NCBI GenBank assembly: GCA_049314555.1
Contig: JBMOEW010000010.1
Span: 1 to 64,000 of the forward strand
From: REEB509 sp049314555
Lineage (GTDB): Bacteria; Pseudomonadota; Alphaproteobacteria; Caulobacterales; Aquidulcibacteraceae
Length of the DNA: 64,000 nucleotides
Direction of reading: 5' to 3'
Shown: one piece after another, positions 50,858 to 59,446 of the stretch
Layout of the letters: each line of letters opens with the position of its first letter
Numbering within the stretch: position 1 is the first letter of the stretch
Program-made: the position numbers and the translations under genes
The notes under the pieces: generated by a model
Seen by the model: only the letters and a program-made list of their open reading frames with translations
What the model was told of the DNA's origin: nothing
Databases searched by the model: none

Positions 50858-51892
50858 TCAAGCGGGAACCGACCAACCAAACGCACCAAGATTGCGCATC
50901 GCCCGTTCGACTTCGATCACTGGCAGATCTGCCAAGTGGCTGGCGCTGATCGTGGCCACCCCTTGAGGCGAGCGCGGGGCGACGCGCGCGGGGTCTGAAT
51001 TGGACGAAAACAGCACCAAACACTTTGTGCCTGAGGCCGCTGCGATATGCATCGGGCCGGTGTCGTTGCCTACGGCGAAGGCCGCACGCTCGGCCAAGGC
51101 TGCCACTTGGAAAAAGTCTGTCCGGGTCACGAGGTTTTTGGCCCGCGGCTCTGCTTCGGCCACAGCTTGCCCCACTTCCCTCTCGGCCAAATGTCCGATG
51201 ACAACTGGGGTCACGCCGCGTTCGGCGATGGCGATTGCCAGGTCGGCGTAGTGTTTGGCGGGCCAGCGCTTCTCCGGCCGATGCGGCGAGGCACCGGGAA
51301 TGATCAAAACATACGGCCCGCGCAGGCCGAAATAACCCGGCTGCAGGCGTGGCGGATCGCGGAGCGCTGGGCGGACCCAGCTGAGATCCGGGAGGGGTGC
51401 TTCGCCGCTGCGATACACTTCGCGCGCCGAGAAGCCCGCTTGCACGAGCTGGTCGGCTAGACGATCGAGCGAATGCATGGTTTCGCGGTCTGGGTTGGTG
51501 TGGGGAAAGGCACAGCCAGGTGCGACGCCGGACCAGGGCGGTGGCTTGGGTTGCAGCGCGCGAAAGTAGTTTGTGGTGCGGCCGGAGGTTTGGAGGTCAT
51601 AGACCATATCGTATTTTGCGGCTCGAATGCGCGCGAGGAGCTGGGCGGTTGCTGCGGCTTCGCGCGGGCGGCCATCGGCCTCGACCACATCGAAGTATGG
51701 GCACTTTTCCGCAAAGTCCTTGAAGACTTCGGTGGTCAACAGCGTGATGCGCGCGCCCAAATGGCGCTGACGGATCAGCCTCGCCGGTGCCAGCGCCTGG
51801 ATGAAATCGCCCAGGGCACCCAGCTTGATCACCAACACTGACTTGGCCTGGGCGGCCGGTTCGGCGTTTTTCGCCACGTTCCAAATGGCCAT
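50858..51892 (-). CDS. GT9-family glycosyltransferase (heptosyltransferase-like)
   Basis: A 344-residue transferase of the ADP-heptose:LPS heptosyltransferase family. VLVIKLGALGDFIQALAPAR opens the N-domain, and the C-domain holds YVLIIPGASPHRPEKRWPAK, the ERAAFAVGNDTGPMHIAAA donor site and CLVLFSSNSDP. Such enzymes act on the cytoplasmic face in lipopolysaccharide core assembly. The ATG at 51892 shares a base with the stop of the upstream GT4 gene (TAATG), so the pair is probably translationally coupled. An open upstream extension to 51976 is not needed. Confidence 0.9.
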   Translation of the reverse strand: MAIWNVAKNAEPAAQAKSVLVIKLGALGDFIQALAPARLIRQRHLGARITLLTTEVFKDFAEKCPYFDVVEADGRPREAAATAQLLARIRAAKYDMVYDLQTSGRTTNYFRALQPKPPPWSGVAPGCAFPHTNPDRETMHSLDRLADQLVQAGFSAREVYRSGEAPLPDLSWVRPALRDPPRLQPGYFGLRGPYVLIIPGASPHRPEKRWPAKHYADLAIAIAERGVTPVVIGHLAEREVGQAVAEAEPRAKNLVTRTDFFQVAALAERAAFAVGNDTGPMHIAAASGTKCLVLFSSNSDPARVAPRSPQGVATISASHLADLPVIEVERAMRNLGAFGWSVPA

Positions 51893-53046
51893 TATCGACG
51901 CTCCGTCGCTACACGTCGGTAGACCAGCAATGTGGCCTTCTGGAGTGCTAATTTGGAGTATCTGCCCTTCACCCACGCGCGACCGGCAAGGCCCATGGCG
52001 GCGCGGCGATCGGCGGTGGCGTCTGTGAGATTGAGCAATGCCCGTGCCAGGGCGTAGGCGTCGCCTGGGGGTGTCAAGTGCCCGGTTTCGCCATCCTTGA
52101 TCGTTTCCAAGAAACCGCCGAGCGACGAGGCGATCACCGGCTTGGCCATGGCCTGGGCTTCGATGGCCACACGGCCAAAGGCCTCCGGCTCGATGGACGG
52201 GGTGACGACGATATCGGCCGTCGCCAAAGCTGCGGGCATGTCAGATTGATGGTCGATCACGCGCACGTCCGCTGTCAGACCGTGGCCGTCGATGCGAGCT
52301 TGCAGGCTGTTGCGGTAGGCATCGCGCCCAGCATGACTGCCGGCCATGAGCACCAAAAAGGCGTGTGGGCGGTCCTTGAAGGCGGCGGCGGCGGCGTCGA
52401 TCAGGACCTCGTGGCCCTTCCAGCGGGTCATTCTGGTGGGCATCAAGATGATCGGGCGCGTGTCGTTGTCTTCGATGCCCCAGGTGCGGCGCTGGGCCAG
52501 TTTGCGTTCGCTGGACACGAGTGCGGGGTCAAACGCTTGCAGGTCAACGCCGCGCGGGATGGTGACGACGCGATCGGGGTTGGTGTGATGGGTTTCAAGA
52601 ATGTGGCGACGGGTGAACTCGGAGTTCGCAATGACCACATCGCCGCGGGCCATGACGGAGTTGTAAAGCGTCTTGGCTGACGACTTGGCATTGTAGACGC
52701 CGTGATATGTGGTGACGAACGGCGTTTTTGTGCGGCGCGCGGCCCACAGGGCGCTCCAGGCAGGGGCGCGGGAGCGCGCGTGCACGACGGTGACCTTTTT
52801 TGAGCGAATGATTTGGGCGAGATTGCCGGCATTGCCCCAAATGGCGAGCGGGCTTTTGACGTCCATGCTTAAGCGGATCAGTTCGCCGCCAACCTCTTTC
52901 AGCTCCGGCTCCAGGCGACCGCCCCGGCTCGCGACAAGGGCGCGACCGCCAGCCAGCACCACCGCCTCGGCGACCTCCAGCGTGGTACGTTCCACGCCGC
53001 CGGCATTCAAAGCCGGCGTCACTTGGAGGACCGTGAACATTGCCAT
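51892..53046 (-). CDS. GT4-family glycosyltransferase
   Basis: A 384-residue retaining glycosyltransferase with the GT-B fold. The N-domain starts TVLQVTPALNAGGVERTTLE, and RVVTIPRGVDLQAFDPALV marks the hinge. The C-domain has PIILMPTRMTRWKGHEVLID and the ADIVVTPSIEPEAFGRVAIE motif with the E-x7-E pair that holds the nucleotide sugar. Members act in lipopolysaccharide or exopolysaccharide synthesis. It is the first gene of the GT4-GT9 pair, upstream of infC on the same strand. Confidence 0.92.
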   Translation of the reverse strand: MAMFTVLQVTPALNAGGVERTTLEVAEAVVLAGGRALVASRGGRLEPELKEVGGELIRLSMDVKSPLAIWGNAGNLAQIIRSKKVTVVHARSRAPAWSALWAARRTKTPFVTTYHGVYNAKSSAKTLYNSVMARGDVVIANSEFTRRHILETHHTNPDRVVTIPRGVDLQAFDPALVSSERKLAQRRTWGIEDNDTRPIILMPTRMTRWKGHEVLIDAAAAAFKDRPHAFLVLMAGSHAGRDAYRNSLQARIDGHGLTADVRVIDHQSDMPAALATADIVVTPSIEPEAFGRVAIEAQAMAKPVIASSLGGFLETIKDGETGHLTPPGDAYALARALLNLTDATADRRAAMGLAGRAWVKGRYSKLALQKATLLVYRRVATERR

Positions 53047-53156
53047 CGTACCGTTATGCCCTCATGCGCGACAAACGCCCCCGCTTGACGCCAAACTCAT
53101 AAACAGGGACAGCCTCGCCCTGTTCGGACCTGAAATCCACATCCCAGGAGGCGAAA

Positions 53157-53918
53157 ATGCGACCGGATCTGGAGTTCACGCAGCGGCCAGGCGGCGAACG
53201 CCTTGCGTATTCGCGCTGTGCAGGACGCGTGCCGACTGTCGTTTGGTTGTGCGGGTTCCATTCTGACATGTCTGGAACCAAAGCGCTGGCCGTCGATTCT
53301 TGGGCCAATGCATCCAATCAGAGGTTTTTGCGCTTCGATTACTCTGGCCATGGCCAGTCTAGCGGCGCGTTCAGCGATGGTACACTGAGTGCGTGGCGGG
53401 CAGACACTTTGCACGTTCTAGACTCGGTTACCGAAGGGCCGCTGGTTTTGGTGGGATCGTCCATGGGGGCGTGGATTGCGCTTTTGGCCACCCTTGCGCG
53501 CCCCGAACGGGTGGCGGGACTGATGCTCATTGCACCGGCAACCGATTTCACAAGCCGGCTGATGGCCCCCCAACTCTCCGATGCCGCCAAGCGTGAGCTT
53601 AACGAGACGGGGCGCTGGGTTCGGCCTTCTGCCTACGACGCGGGCGGCTATGTGATTACTCAGCGCCTGTTGGTCGACGGCGCTAGCCACGCGCTGTTGG
53701 ATCAAGCGATCCCAATCAAAGTGCCGGCGCGGATCCTTCAAGGGCAAGAAGACCGCGATGTGCCATGGCAGCACGCGCTGGAAACCGCGGACCGAATTGC
53801 TGGCACCGATGTTCGACTGACCTTGATCAAGGATGGCGACCACCGGCTTTCGCGCCCGCAGGACCTTGACCTTTTGATCCGGGAGATTGGTCAACTGGTG
53901 GCGGACGTTTCGGCCTGA
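53157..53918 (+). CDS. Alpha/beta hydrolase (ABHD10-like)
   Basis: A 253-residue serine hydrolase. The nucleophile elbow is LVLVGSSMGAWIALL, the Asp lies in ILQGQEDRDVPWQHAL, and the His in LIKDGDHRLSRPQDL. The N-terminal VVWLCGFHSDMSGTKALAVD and FLRFDYSGHGQSSGAFSDGT are characteristic of the mitochondrial ABHD10 and bacterial relatives, which act as acyl-protein thioesterases or glucuronide esterases. The substrate here is unknown. It converges on the epimerase gene with a 28-bp overlap. Confidence 0.88.
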   Translation: MRPDLEFTQRPGGERLAYSRCAGRVPTVVWLCGFHSDMSGTKALAVDSWANASNQRFLRFDYSGHGQSSGAFSDGTLSAWRADTLHVLDSVTEGPLVLVGSSMGAWIALLATLARPERVAGLMLIAPATDFTSRLMAPQLSDAAKRELNETGRWVRPSAYDAGGYVITQRLLVDGASHALLDQAIPIKVPARILQGQEDRDVPWQHALETADRIAGTDVRLTLIKDGDHRLSRPQDLDLLIREIGQLVADVSA

Positions 53919-54778
53919 AGGATGGACTTTAACCCCTCCCGATAGGTCGGGTATTTGGGCCGCCACCCCAACTCGGCCTTAAGCCGGGCGTTCGATACGC
54001 GCTTGCACTCGCTATAGAAGCGCCGCCCCATGGGGCTCAGGTCTGCTTGATCGAAGGGTACTAGCGGCGGGGCCTCAATGCCCAAGAGATGGGCTGCGAA
54101 GGCTGACACCTCGTGGGTGGGGGCTGGTTCGTCGTCGCACACATTGTAGATCCGGCCCGGATTTGGACGCGCGATGGAGGCCTCCAAGGCAGCAGCGATA
54201 TCGTCCACATGGGCGCGGGAAAACACTTGGCCGGGCTTGTCGATGCGCCGCTCTGAGCCTGCGCGCAATTTGTCGATCGGGCTGCGGCCGGGGCCATAGA
54301 TGCCTGGCAAGCGGAAAATGTGGGCGGGACTTCGGCCCTTGGACCATAGCGCTTCGGCAGCGGCGCGACGGGTGGCCTCTGGGCTGGCCGGCGTGACGGG
54401 GTCGTCTTCAAAGGCCCAACGACCGCGCCGATCCCCGTAGACACCGGTGGTGGAGAGGTAGCCCACCCAAGCCGGGCTTGAAGACCCCGCGATTTCGCTG
54501 AACTCGAGAAAAGCTGGATCTGCGCCCTCCCCCGGGGGAATGGACATGAGAACGGCCGTGGCGCTGGCGAGGGCTGCCTTTACCTCGTCTGGCTGCTCTG
54601 TTGGAAAAACCAAGATTTGTGCACCGTCGAGGGATTGTGCGGCGGTTGCACGGCTGGTGCCGGTGATCGACCAGCCCTGGGGGCCAAGCCTTAGGGCGAG
54701 CGCTTTTGCCACGTAGCCGAAGCCAAAACACAGCAAATGCGGAGATCTGGCCTTGGATTCGCCCTGAGTGTCGGGCAT
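53891..54778 (-). CDS. NAD-dependent epimerase/dehydratase family protein (YeeZ-like)
   Basis: A 295-residue atypical SDR. The Rossmann motif is HLLCFGFGYVAKALALRL. VLMSIPPGEGADPAFLEF, VGYLSTTGVYGDRRGRWAFE (T-x-Y region), FRLPGIYGPGRSPIDKLRAG and FSRAHVDDIAAALEASIARP follow in the YeeZ order. The canonical catalytic Y-x3-K is not evident. YeeZ-like proteins have no settled function. It is divergent from the TPR gene, with only 37 bp between the starts. Confidence 0.82.
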   Translation of the reverse strand: MPDTQGESKARSPHLLCFGFGYVAKALALRLGPQGWSITGTSRATAAQSLDGAQILVFPTEQPDEVKAALASATAVLMSIPPGEGADPAFLEFSEIAGSSSPAWVGYLSTTGVYGDRRGRWAFEDDPVTPASPEATRRAAAEALWSKGRSPAHIFRLPGIYGPGRSPIDKLRAGSERRIDKPGQVFSRAHVDDIAAALEASIARPNPGRIYNVCDDEPAPTHEVSAFAAHLLGIEAPPLVPFDQADLSPMGRRFYSECKRVSNARLKAELGWRPKYPTYREGLKSILQAETSATS

Positions 54779-54815
54779 GCGGCGGTCCTCTTCGCTGTGT
54801 CACGGGAGTCGCACC

Positions 54816-55481
54816 ATGCTGATCGCCGCCGCGCTCGTCCAGCTTGCGCTTTCGCAAGCGCCTTTGGCGACCGATCCTGACGAGGCTTGGCTGACAAGCT
54901 GCGTTGCCCGGATCGAAACTGCGGCGGAGGCTGCCTACGAGGACGGCATGCAATGGTCGTCTGAGACGCGCCGGCCCGCGGGGTGGCGTTGTGCGGCGAT
55001 GGCCCTGATTGAAATGGGCCGGGTGGGCGAAGGCGCTCGGCGGTTGGAGGCATTAGGCTCGCCGCCTGATGCTGGCCCGCCGAATATGCGCGCTGAAATC
55101 CTGTCGCAGGCAGGCAACGCTTGGTTGATGGCGGGCGATGGCCTACGGGCCCAGGCCACTTTTTCTCGGGCCATTCAGATCATGGCGTCCGATCCAGAGG
55201 TGAGCGCAGATCTGTTGATCGACCGGGCACGGGCGTTTGCCATGCAGGGCGATTGGCGGCTTTCGGAGGAAGATCTTTCGCGCAGTTTGGATCTGCGGCC
55301 AAACGATCCTTTGGCATTGCGGCTACGGGCGGTGGCGCGGATGAACCAAAACGCGTTCGACTTGGCGGAGGCGGATGCCCAAGCGGCCGCTTTGCAGGCG
55401 CCAACGGATATCGAGACGTTGCTGGTGCTTGGGCAGACCCGCGAGGCGCGCCGGACAGGGGTTGCGGTGGTTCCGCAGTAA
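54816..55481 (+). CDS. TPR-repeat protein, exported
   Basis: A 221-residue protein with a short hydrophobic leader (MLIAAALVQLALSQAPLA) and about three tetratricopeptide-like helix pairs, for example NAWLMAGDGLRAQATFSRAI, RAFAMQGDWRLSEEDLSRSL and RAVARMNQNAFDLAEADAQA, each with the small/aromatic positions of TPRs. It probably acts as a protein-binding adaptor in the periplasm. Two cysteines flank the first helices. The specific partner is unknown. Confidence 0.78.
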   Translation: MLIAAALVQLALSQAPLATDPDEAWLTSCVARIETAAEAAYEDGMQWSSETRRPAGWRCAAMALIEMGRVGEGARRLEALGSPPDAGPPNMRAEILSQAGNAWLMAGDGLRAQATFSRAIQIMASDPEVSADLLIDRARAFAMQGDWRLSEEDLSRSLDLRPNDPLALRLRAVARMNQNAFDLAEADAQAAALQAPTDIETLLVLGQTREARRTGVAVVPQ

Positions 55482-55511
55482 AGGGAAGCCTCTTGGCCTT
55501 GATGCCAGCCA

Positions 55512-56348
55512 TCAAGGGCGGCTCGTTGACCCCCTGCCCCGGCTTGGGGGCGAGGCCGACGGCGTGACTGGATCAGCTGGTGCAAGGCAATGGAAGGCTT
55601 GGTCTGCCTCCAGCTTCGCCATTTGATTGGCCATGCCGCCCACCAATTGGCGCAAGGTAACCGACTGGGCGGCGTTACGCAGCAAATCCGGGTTGGCGCG
55701 GCCAATGACCAAGGGCAAGGCGGCATTTACGCTGTCTAGGTCTGTTGCGGAGGTGCCGAGCCGGGCTTGGGCTGCGGCTTCCACGCCGATCAGACCACCG
55801 CCCCAGTTTGCGGTGTTGGCAAAAATTGTGAGGGTTTTGGGCTTGTCCCAGAACAGATTTATCAAAGCTCCGAGATAATCCGCCATCACGCCGCGCACCG
55901 GCGAGGGGGTTGCGCCATCCGGTTCGGCCCACAGGAACGCATTTTCGGCGGTGAGGCGGCGAAGGACTGCGCCATCGAAGCAGAAGTTTGGGTCATTTGC
56001 TGCCACAAGGGCGCGTTGCAGGTCTGGGTCTATGCCCTCAATGGGGAGCGGCCGGTAGGCGACTGACAGTTCACGGGAGGCGGCGGCAACGAGGTTTGGG
56101 GTGCCTATGGGGCCAATCTCGGGCGTGCGCCAAACCATGAACGCCGGCACCAACCCTAAGGCAAATACAAGCGTGGCCAGGGACAGCCAAACCAGGCCAA
56201 AGCGTTTGGCCCCCTTGAGTTTATCAAGCTCATAGTCGAGTTCGCGGACAATCCACTTTGCCCGTTTGCGTTTGCGTTCTTGGCCGTACGGCGTGAGGAT
56301 CACCTCTGGCGGCTTGCCGGCCCTGCCCTTTGCGCGCCCGGTTGCCAT
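55512..56348 (-). CDS. GT51 (MtgA/PBP1-like) transglycosylase-fold protein, probably inactive
   Basis: A 278-residue protein with a basic cytoplasmic N-terminus (ERKRKRAKWIVRELD), one membrane anchor (about 50-72) and a periplasmic domain resembling peptidoglycan glycosyltransferases: DPDLQRALVAANDPNFC, then KTLTIFANTANWGGGLIGVE and AAAQARLGTSATDLD, as in MtgA 'iLE.YLN...wG.g.yG.eaAa..yfgk'. The catalytic Glu of the AAED motif is Asn here, and the STI.QQL.KN segment is missing. Activity is therefore unlikely. The ATG at 56348 lies 2 bp after the queG stop. Confidence 0.75.
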   Translation of the reverse strand: MATGRAKGRAGKPPEVILTPYGQERKRKRAKWIVRELDYELDKLKGAKRFGLVWLSLATLVFALGLVPAFMVWRTPEIGPIGTPNLVAAASRELSVAYRPLPIEGIDPDLQRALVAANDPNFCFDGAVLRRLTAENAFLWAEPDGATPSPVRGVMADYLGALINLFWDKPKTLTIFANTANWGGGLIGVEAAAQARLGTSATDLDSVNAALPLVIGRANPDLLRNAAQSVTLRQLVGGMANQMAKLEADQAFHCLAPADPVTPSASPPSRGRGSTSRP

Positions 56349-56350
56349 CG

Positions 56351-57463
56351 TCACGCCCCCCATTCGCGCGCAGCCTGCGGATCTTGCTCGTGGACGGCGC
56401 GGCTGTCTTTCAGCCGCTGAAATGCCGGCGCGTCAAGCCTGCGTCGCAACGCCCAGATGGCGGCACCGCGCACTAGGGGTGAGGGATCATCCAGAAGGGT
56501 GTGCGCGGCTGCGAGCGTTTCTTTGCCTTCAGCGTTGCCTAAAGCAATGGCGACGTTGCGGACAAAGCGGTTGCGACCGGTGCGTTTAACGGGGGTTCCG
56601 GCGAAGCGGGTCCGGAACGCTGGTTCATCCAGGGCCGCGAGGTCCACGAGGTTTTGGGCTTGAAGATCCTCGCGCAGGGAGAGTTTTTGGTCCTGGCTTG
56701 CGGCGGCGAACTTGTTCCAGGGGCAAACGGCCAGGCAATCGTCGCACCCGAAGATGCGGTTGCCGATGGCTGCGCGATGTACTTCCGGGATCGGACCGTC
56801 GTGCTCGATGGTCAAATAGGAGATGCAGCGGCGCGCATCGAGCTGGTATGGGGCCGGAAACGCCGCAGTGGGGCAAATGTCCAGGCACGCTGTACATGAG
56901 CCGCAATGGTCTTGCTCTGGTTCGTCTGGCGGCAATTCGGCTTGTGTAAGGATTGCGCCCAGGAACAGCCAGGACCCGTGTTCGCGTGAGACAAGATTGG
57001 TGTGTTTGCCCTGCCATCCCAACCCGGCGCGGGCGGCCAGCGGCTTTTCCATGAGCGGGGCGGTATCGACAAACACTTTGACTTCGCTTGCGGCGGTGGC
57101 GGCCAGCCAGCCGGCCAGCTCTTTCAGTCGGCCCTTGACCACATCATGATAGTCCTTGCGCGCGGCATAGACACTGACCACTCCCCTTTCGCGTTGATTG
57201 AGGAGCGGCAGCGGGTTTTCAGGTGGTGCGTAGGAGGTCGCGAGCATTATCGCGCTGCGGGCTTGCGGCCAAAGCGCGGTTGGGTGGGCGCGGCGTTCGA
57301 TGGTCTCGGCCAACCACCCCATGCCGGCATGGTGGTCTAGGGCTATGAATTGGCGCAGGCGCTCTCCTGCCGACCAAGGCTCTTGCGCGCTTGCGACACC
57401 GACGGCCCCAAACCCTAAGGCGTTGGCCCGTTCGAGCAATTGGGATTTGAGGGTGGCTGTCAC
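56351..57463 (-). CDS. queG: Epoxyqueuosine reductase
   Basis: A 370-residue cobalamin and iron-sulfur enzyme that reduces epoxyqueuosine to queuosine in tRNA. The N-half has LGFGAVGVASAQ and SAIMLATSYAPPENP (B12-binding region). Two 4Fe-4S motifs follow: CGSCTACLDICP and, after RIFG, CDDCLAVCPWNKFA. A C-terminal HEAT-like helical part has PSPLVRGAAIWALRRRLD. All eight cluster cysteines are present. It is followed at once by the GT51-like gene on the same strand. Confidence 0.95.
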   Translation of the reverse strand: MTATLKSQLLERANALGFGAVGVASAQEPWSAGERLRQFIALDHHAGMGWLAETIERRAHPTALWPQARSAIMLATSYAPPENPLPLLNQRERGVVSVYAARKDYHDVVKGRLKELAGWLAATAASEVKVFVDTAPLMEKPLAARAGLGWQGKHTNLVSREHGSWLFLGAILTQAELPPDEPEQDHCGSCTACLDICPTAAFPAPYQLDARRCISYLTIEHDGPIPEVHRAAIGNRIFGCDDCLAVCPWNKFAAASQDQKLSLREDLQAQNLVDLAALDEPAFRTRFAGTPVKRTGRNRFVRNVAIALGNAEGKETLAAAHTLLDDPSPLVRGAAIWALRRRLDAPAFQRLKDSRAVHEQDPQAAREWGA

Positions 57464-57471
57464 CGGCGCCT

Positions 57472-58422
57472 TTACAGCGCAAAGCTCTGCGCGAAATTGA
57501 CCGTTTGGGTTGGTCTTTGGCGATATAGCGCCAAGAGCTGGTCCAGGTCTTGTTGAATCCCTGGCGACGACCAGCCGTTTTTCGTGATCAAGGCTTGGCC
57601 CAGTTGGTTTGCAAGCTGGGCAATTCGAGCCTCATGCACTAGGCTGCTTTCCCAGGCATCTGCCAGATCACTGCCGACCGCCACCGAGTGTTTGGCTTGA
57701 TCCAGTGCCTCCAGCATGGCGTCGGCGCTAGCATCGAGACGCTCGCCCATCATGCGGGGGCTTAACTGCATGCCGTGGGCGTTGCCCTGGGCGAGGAAGG
57801 CAAGGTGCACTTGGACGTCAGCTGAAAAAGACAAGACGCGCAGGCACGCGGCCTGGAACGGGTCGCTGACCAATTCGGCTTGGGCCAAGGCCAAGTCCCG
57901 CTGAACGTTCATCGCCATTGTGCAGGCATCGAAGTAGGTGTCTGCGTACCAGGCCTGTTCGCGCTCCAGCGAAATCGGGTCCAATGCTGCGAACCGCTGG
58001 AGATAATTGAGGTTTAGGCCGAAGGCCGTCAGCAAATGCTCGATGGCTTGCTGTTGGGTGATCAACGCTTCGTTCTGCCTTAGGTCGATCGTGAGCGGCG
58101 CGCCGCCAGCTTGATCAATTTGCCGGCGCACGGCGGTGCGAACCACACTTCCTTCGGTTAACCAGGCTTGGAGTTCGCTTTGGCCGCGGCGAGGGTCGCT
58201 TTGCATGAGGCTGGGGTGCGGCAGGGCGTGCACGCAATCGGTCAGCGCCAGGTTAGCGCTTTGGATCAGGCGACCGTAGCGCTCTTGTGGCGTACCAACC
58301 TCGGGCACCGGCGTATAGATTTCGACGCGGTCATAGTCCGGCGAGACCTGAGCATAAGCACTCGATTGGCTGGCGAAGGCCAACGTGCTGCCAACGCCTA
58401 CGAACAGCTGTCTTCGGTTCAC
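57472..58422 (-). CDS. Hypothetical exported protein with possible Tat leader
   Basis: A 316-residue helical protein of unknown family. The start is a GTG at 58422 preceded by GGGGAGGGG. The leader VNRRQLFVGVGSTLAFASQS has a twin arginine and a short hydrophobic core, with cleavage likely after SAYAQ. The mature part has NEALITQQQAIEHLLTAFGL, LDPISLEREQAWYADTYFD and QLANQLGQALITKNGWSSPG. No cofactor motif is visible. It begins 40 bp downstream of the CDF gene and ends 8 bp before queG, so the genes may be one operon. Confidence 0.65.
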   Translation of the reverse strand: MNRRQLFVGVGSTLAFASQSSAYAQVSPDYDRVEIYTPVPEVGTPQERYGRLIQSANLALTDCVHALPHPSLMQSDPRRGQSELQAWLTEGSVVRTAVRRQIDQAGGAPLTIDLRQNEALITQQQAIEHLLTAFGLNLNYLQRFAALDPISLEREQAWYADTYFDACTMAMNVQRDLALAQAELVSDPFQAACLRVLSFSADVQVHLAFLAQGNAHGMQLSPRMMGERLDASADAMLEALDQAKHSVAVGSDLADAWESSLVHEARIAQLANQLGQALITKNGWSSPGIQQDLDQLLALYRQRPTQTVNFAQSFAL

Positions 58423-58462
58423 GATCCCCTCCCCGCGTTCGGCACCTTGTTTTCTGACAACA

Positions 58463-59422
58463 TTATGGCCCAGAGTACCCTTCTGGAAAAGCCTCATGTC
58501 CATGCGGCGCTGCACGATCGGCGGGGTCTGGGTGGATGATAATGTCTGCTGCTGGATAGACCTGCCTGATGCGCGTTTCGGCGGCGACGATCAGGGCGTG
58601 CGCCGCTTGTAGGGTGAGGTCTGGGTTCAGATCCGCGTGAAACTGGATGTGAATATATGGGCCTGAGGCACGGGTGCGCAGATCATGGACCCGCAGAACC
58701 TGGCCATCTTCAAGGGCCAAGGCTTCGATGCGCTCGCGATCCGCCGCCGGCAGTTCTTGATCCATCAAATGGTTTGCGCTGTCGCGGGCGACGGTCCAGG
58801 CACCGTAGGCCAGCCATGCGGCGACAAGTAAGCCTGCGACAGCATCTGCCCGCGGGATGTTGATCACTACGCCCAGTGCGATACCTGCAATGACAATCAG
58901 GTTTGCGGCGAGGTCTGAGGCGTAATGGGCGCGATCGCCGGAGGTTGCGACCGACCCGGTTTGACGCAAGGCGCGGGTTTGGGCTGCCACCAAAGCCAAG
59001 GTTACGGCGATGGAGATCACCATTACGATGATCGCTTCGCCGCCGGCGGCCAAGGGCTGGGGAACGATCAGTCGCGCGCCCGCCTCGGCTGCAATGAAAG
59101 CTGCCGAAACAGCGACCAGCCCCGCCTGAAACAGGCCGGCAAACGCTTCAGCCTTGCCATGGCCATAGCGGTGTTTGGCGTCTGGCGGGTGTGCGGCGTA
59201 GCGCACAGCAAAATATGAAAACAGCGACGCCGCCAGATCCAATGTGGAATCTGCCAGCGACGCCAGCATCGCCACGGAGCCAGAGGCGAGCCATGCCCAC
59301 CCCTTTAGCGCGATCAAGGCGACCGCGACCAAAACCGCGAGTTGGGCTACCCCTTGCGTAATCTTCGCCGCTTGCGCGCTTTGCATTTTGCCGTAGCGGG
59401 TTTCGCTGGCTGCGTCGGACAC
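58463..59422 (-). CDS. Cation diffusion facilitator (FieF/CDF family)
   Basis: A 319-residue inner-membrane metal/proton antiporter with six helices. The metal site appears as SLADSTLDLAASLFSYFAVR on helix 2 and as SDLAANLIVIAGIALG (from DRAHYASDLAAN) on helix 5. This is the DD...HD pattern, with the helix 5 pair in HYASD. The cytoplasmic domain has VHDLRTRASGPYIHIQFHAD. The HYASD and DxxLD forms are those of FieF-type zinc/iron exporters. It is transcribed after gltB with a 24-bp gap, but a functional link is unclear. Confidence 0.88.
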   Translation of the reverse strand: MSDAASETRYGKMQSAQAAKITQGVAQLAVLVAVALIALKGWAWLASGSVAMLASLADSTLDLAASLFSYFAVRYAAHPPDAKHRYGHGKAEAFAGLFQAGLVAVSAAFIAAEAGARLIVPQPLAAGGEAIIVMVISIAVTLALVAAQTRALRQTGSVATSGDRAHYASDLAANLIVIAGIALGVVINIPRADAVAGLLVAAWLAYGAWTVARDSANHLMDQELPAADRERIEALALEDGQVLRVHDLRTRASGPYIHIQFHADLNPDLTLQAAHALIVAAETRIRQVYPAADIIIHPDPADRAAPHGHEAFPEGYSGP

Positions 59423-59446
59423 GGGTTCTCCTGGTTGGAAGCTGCC

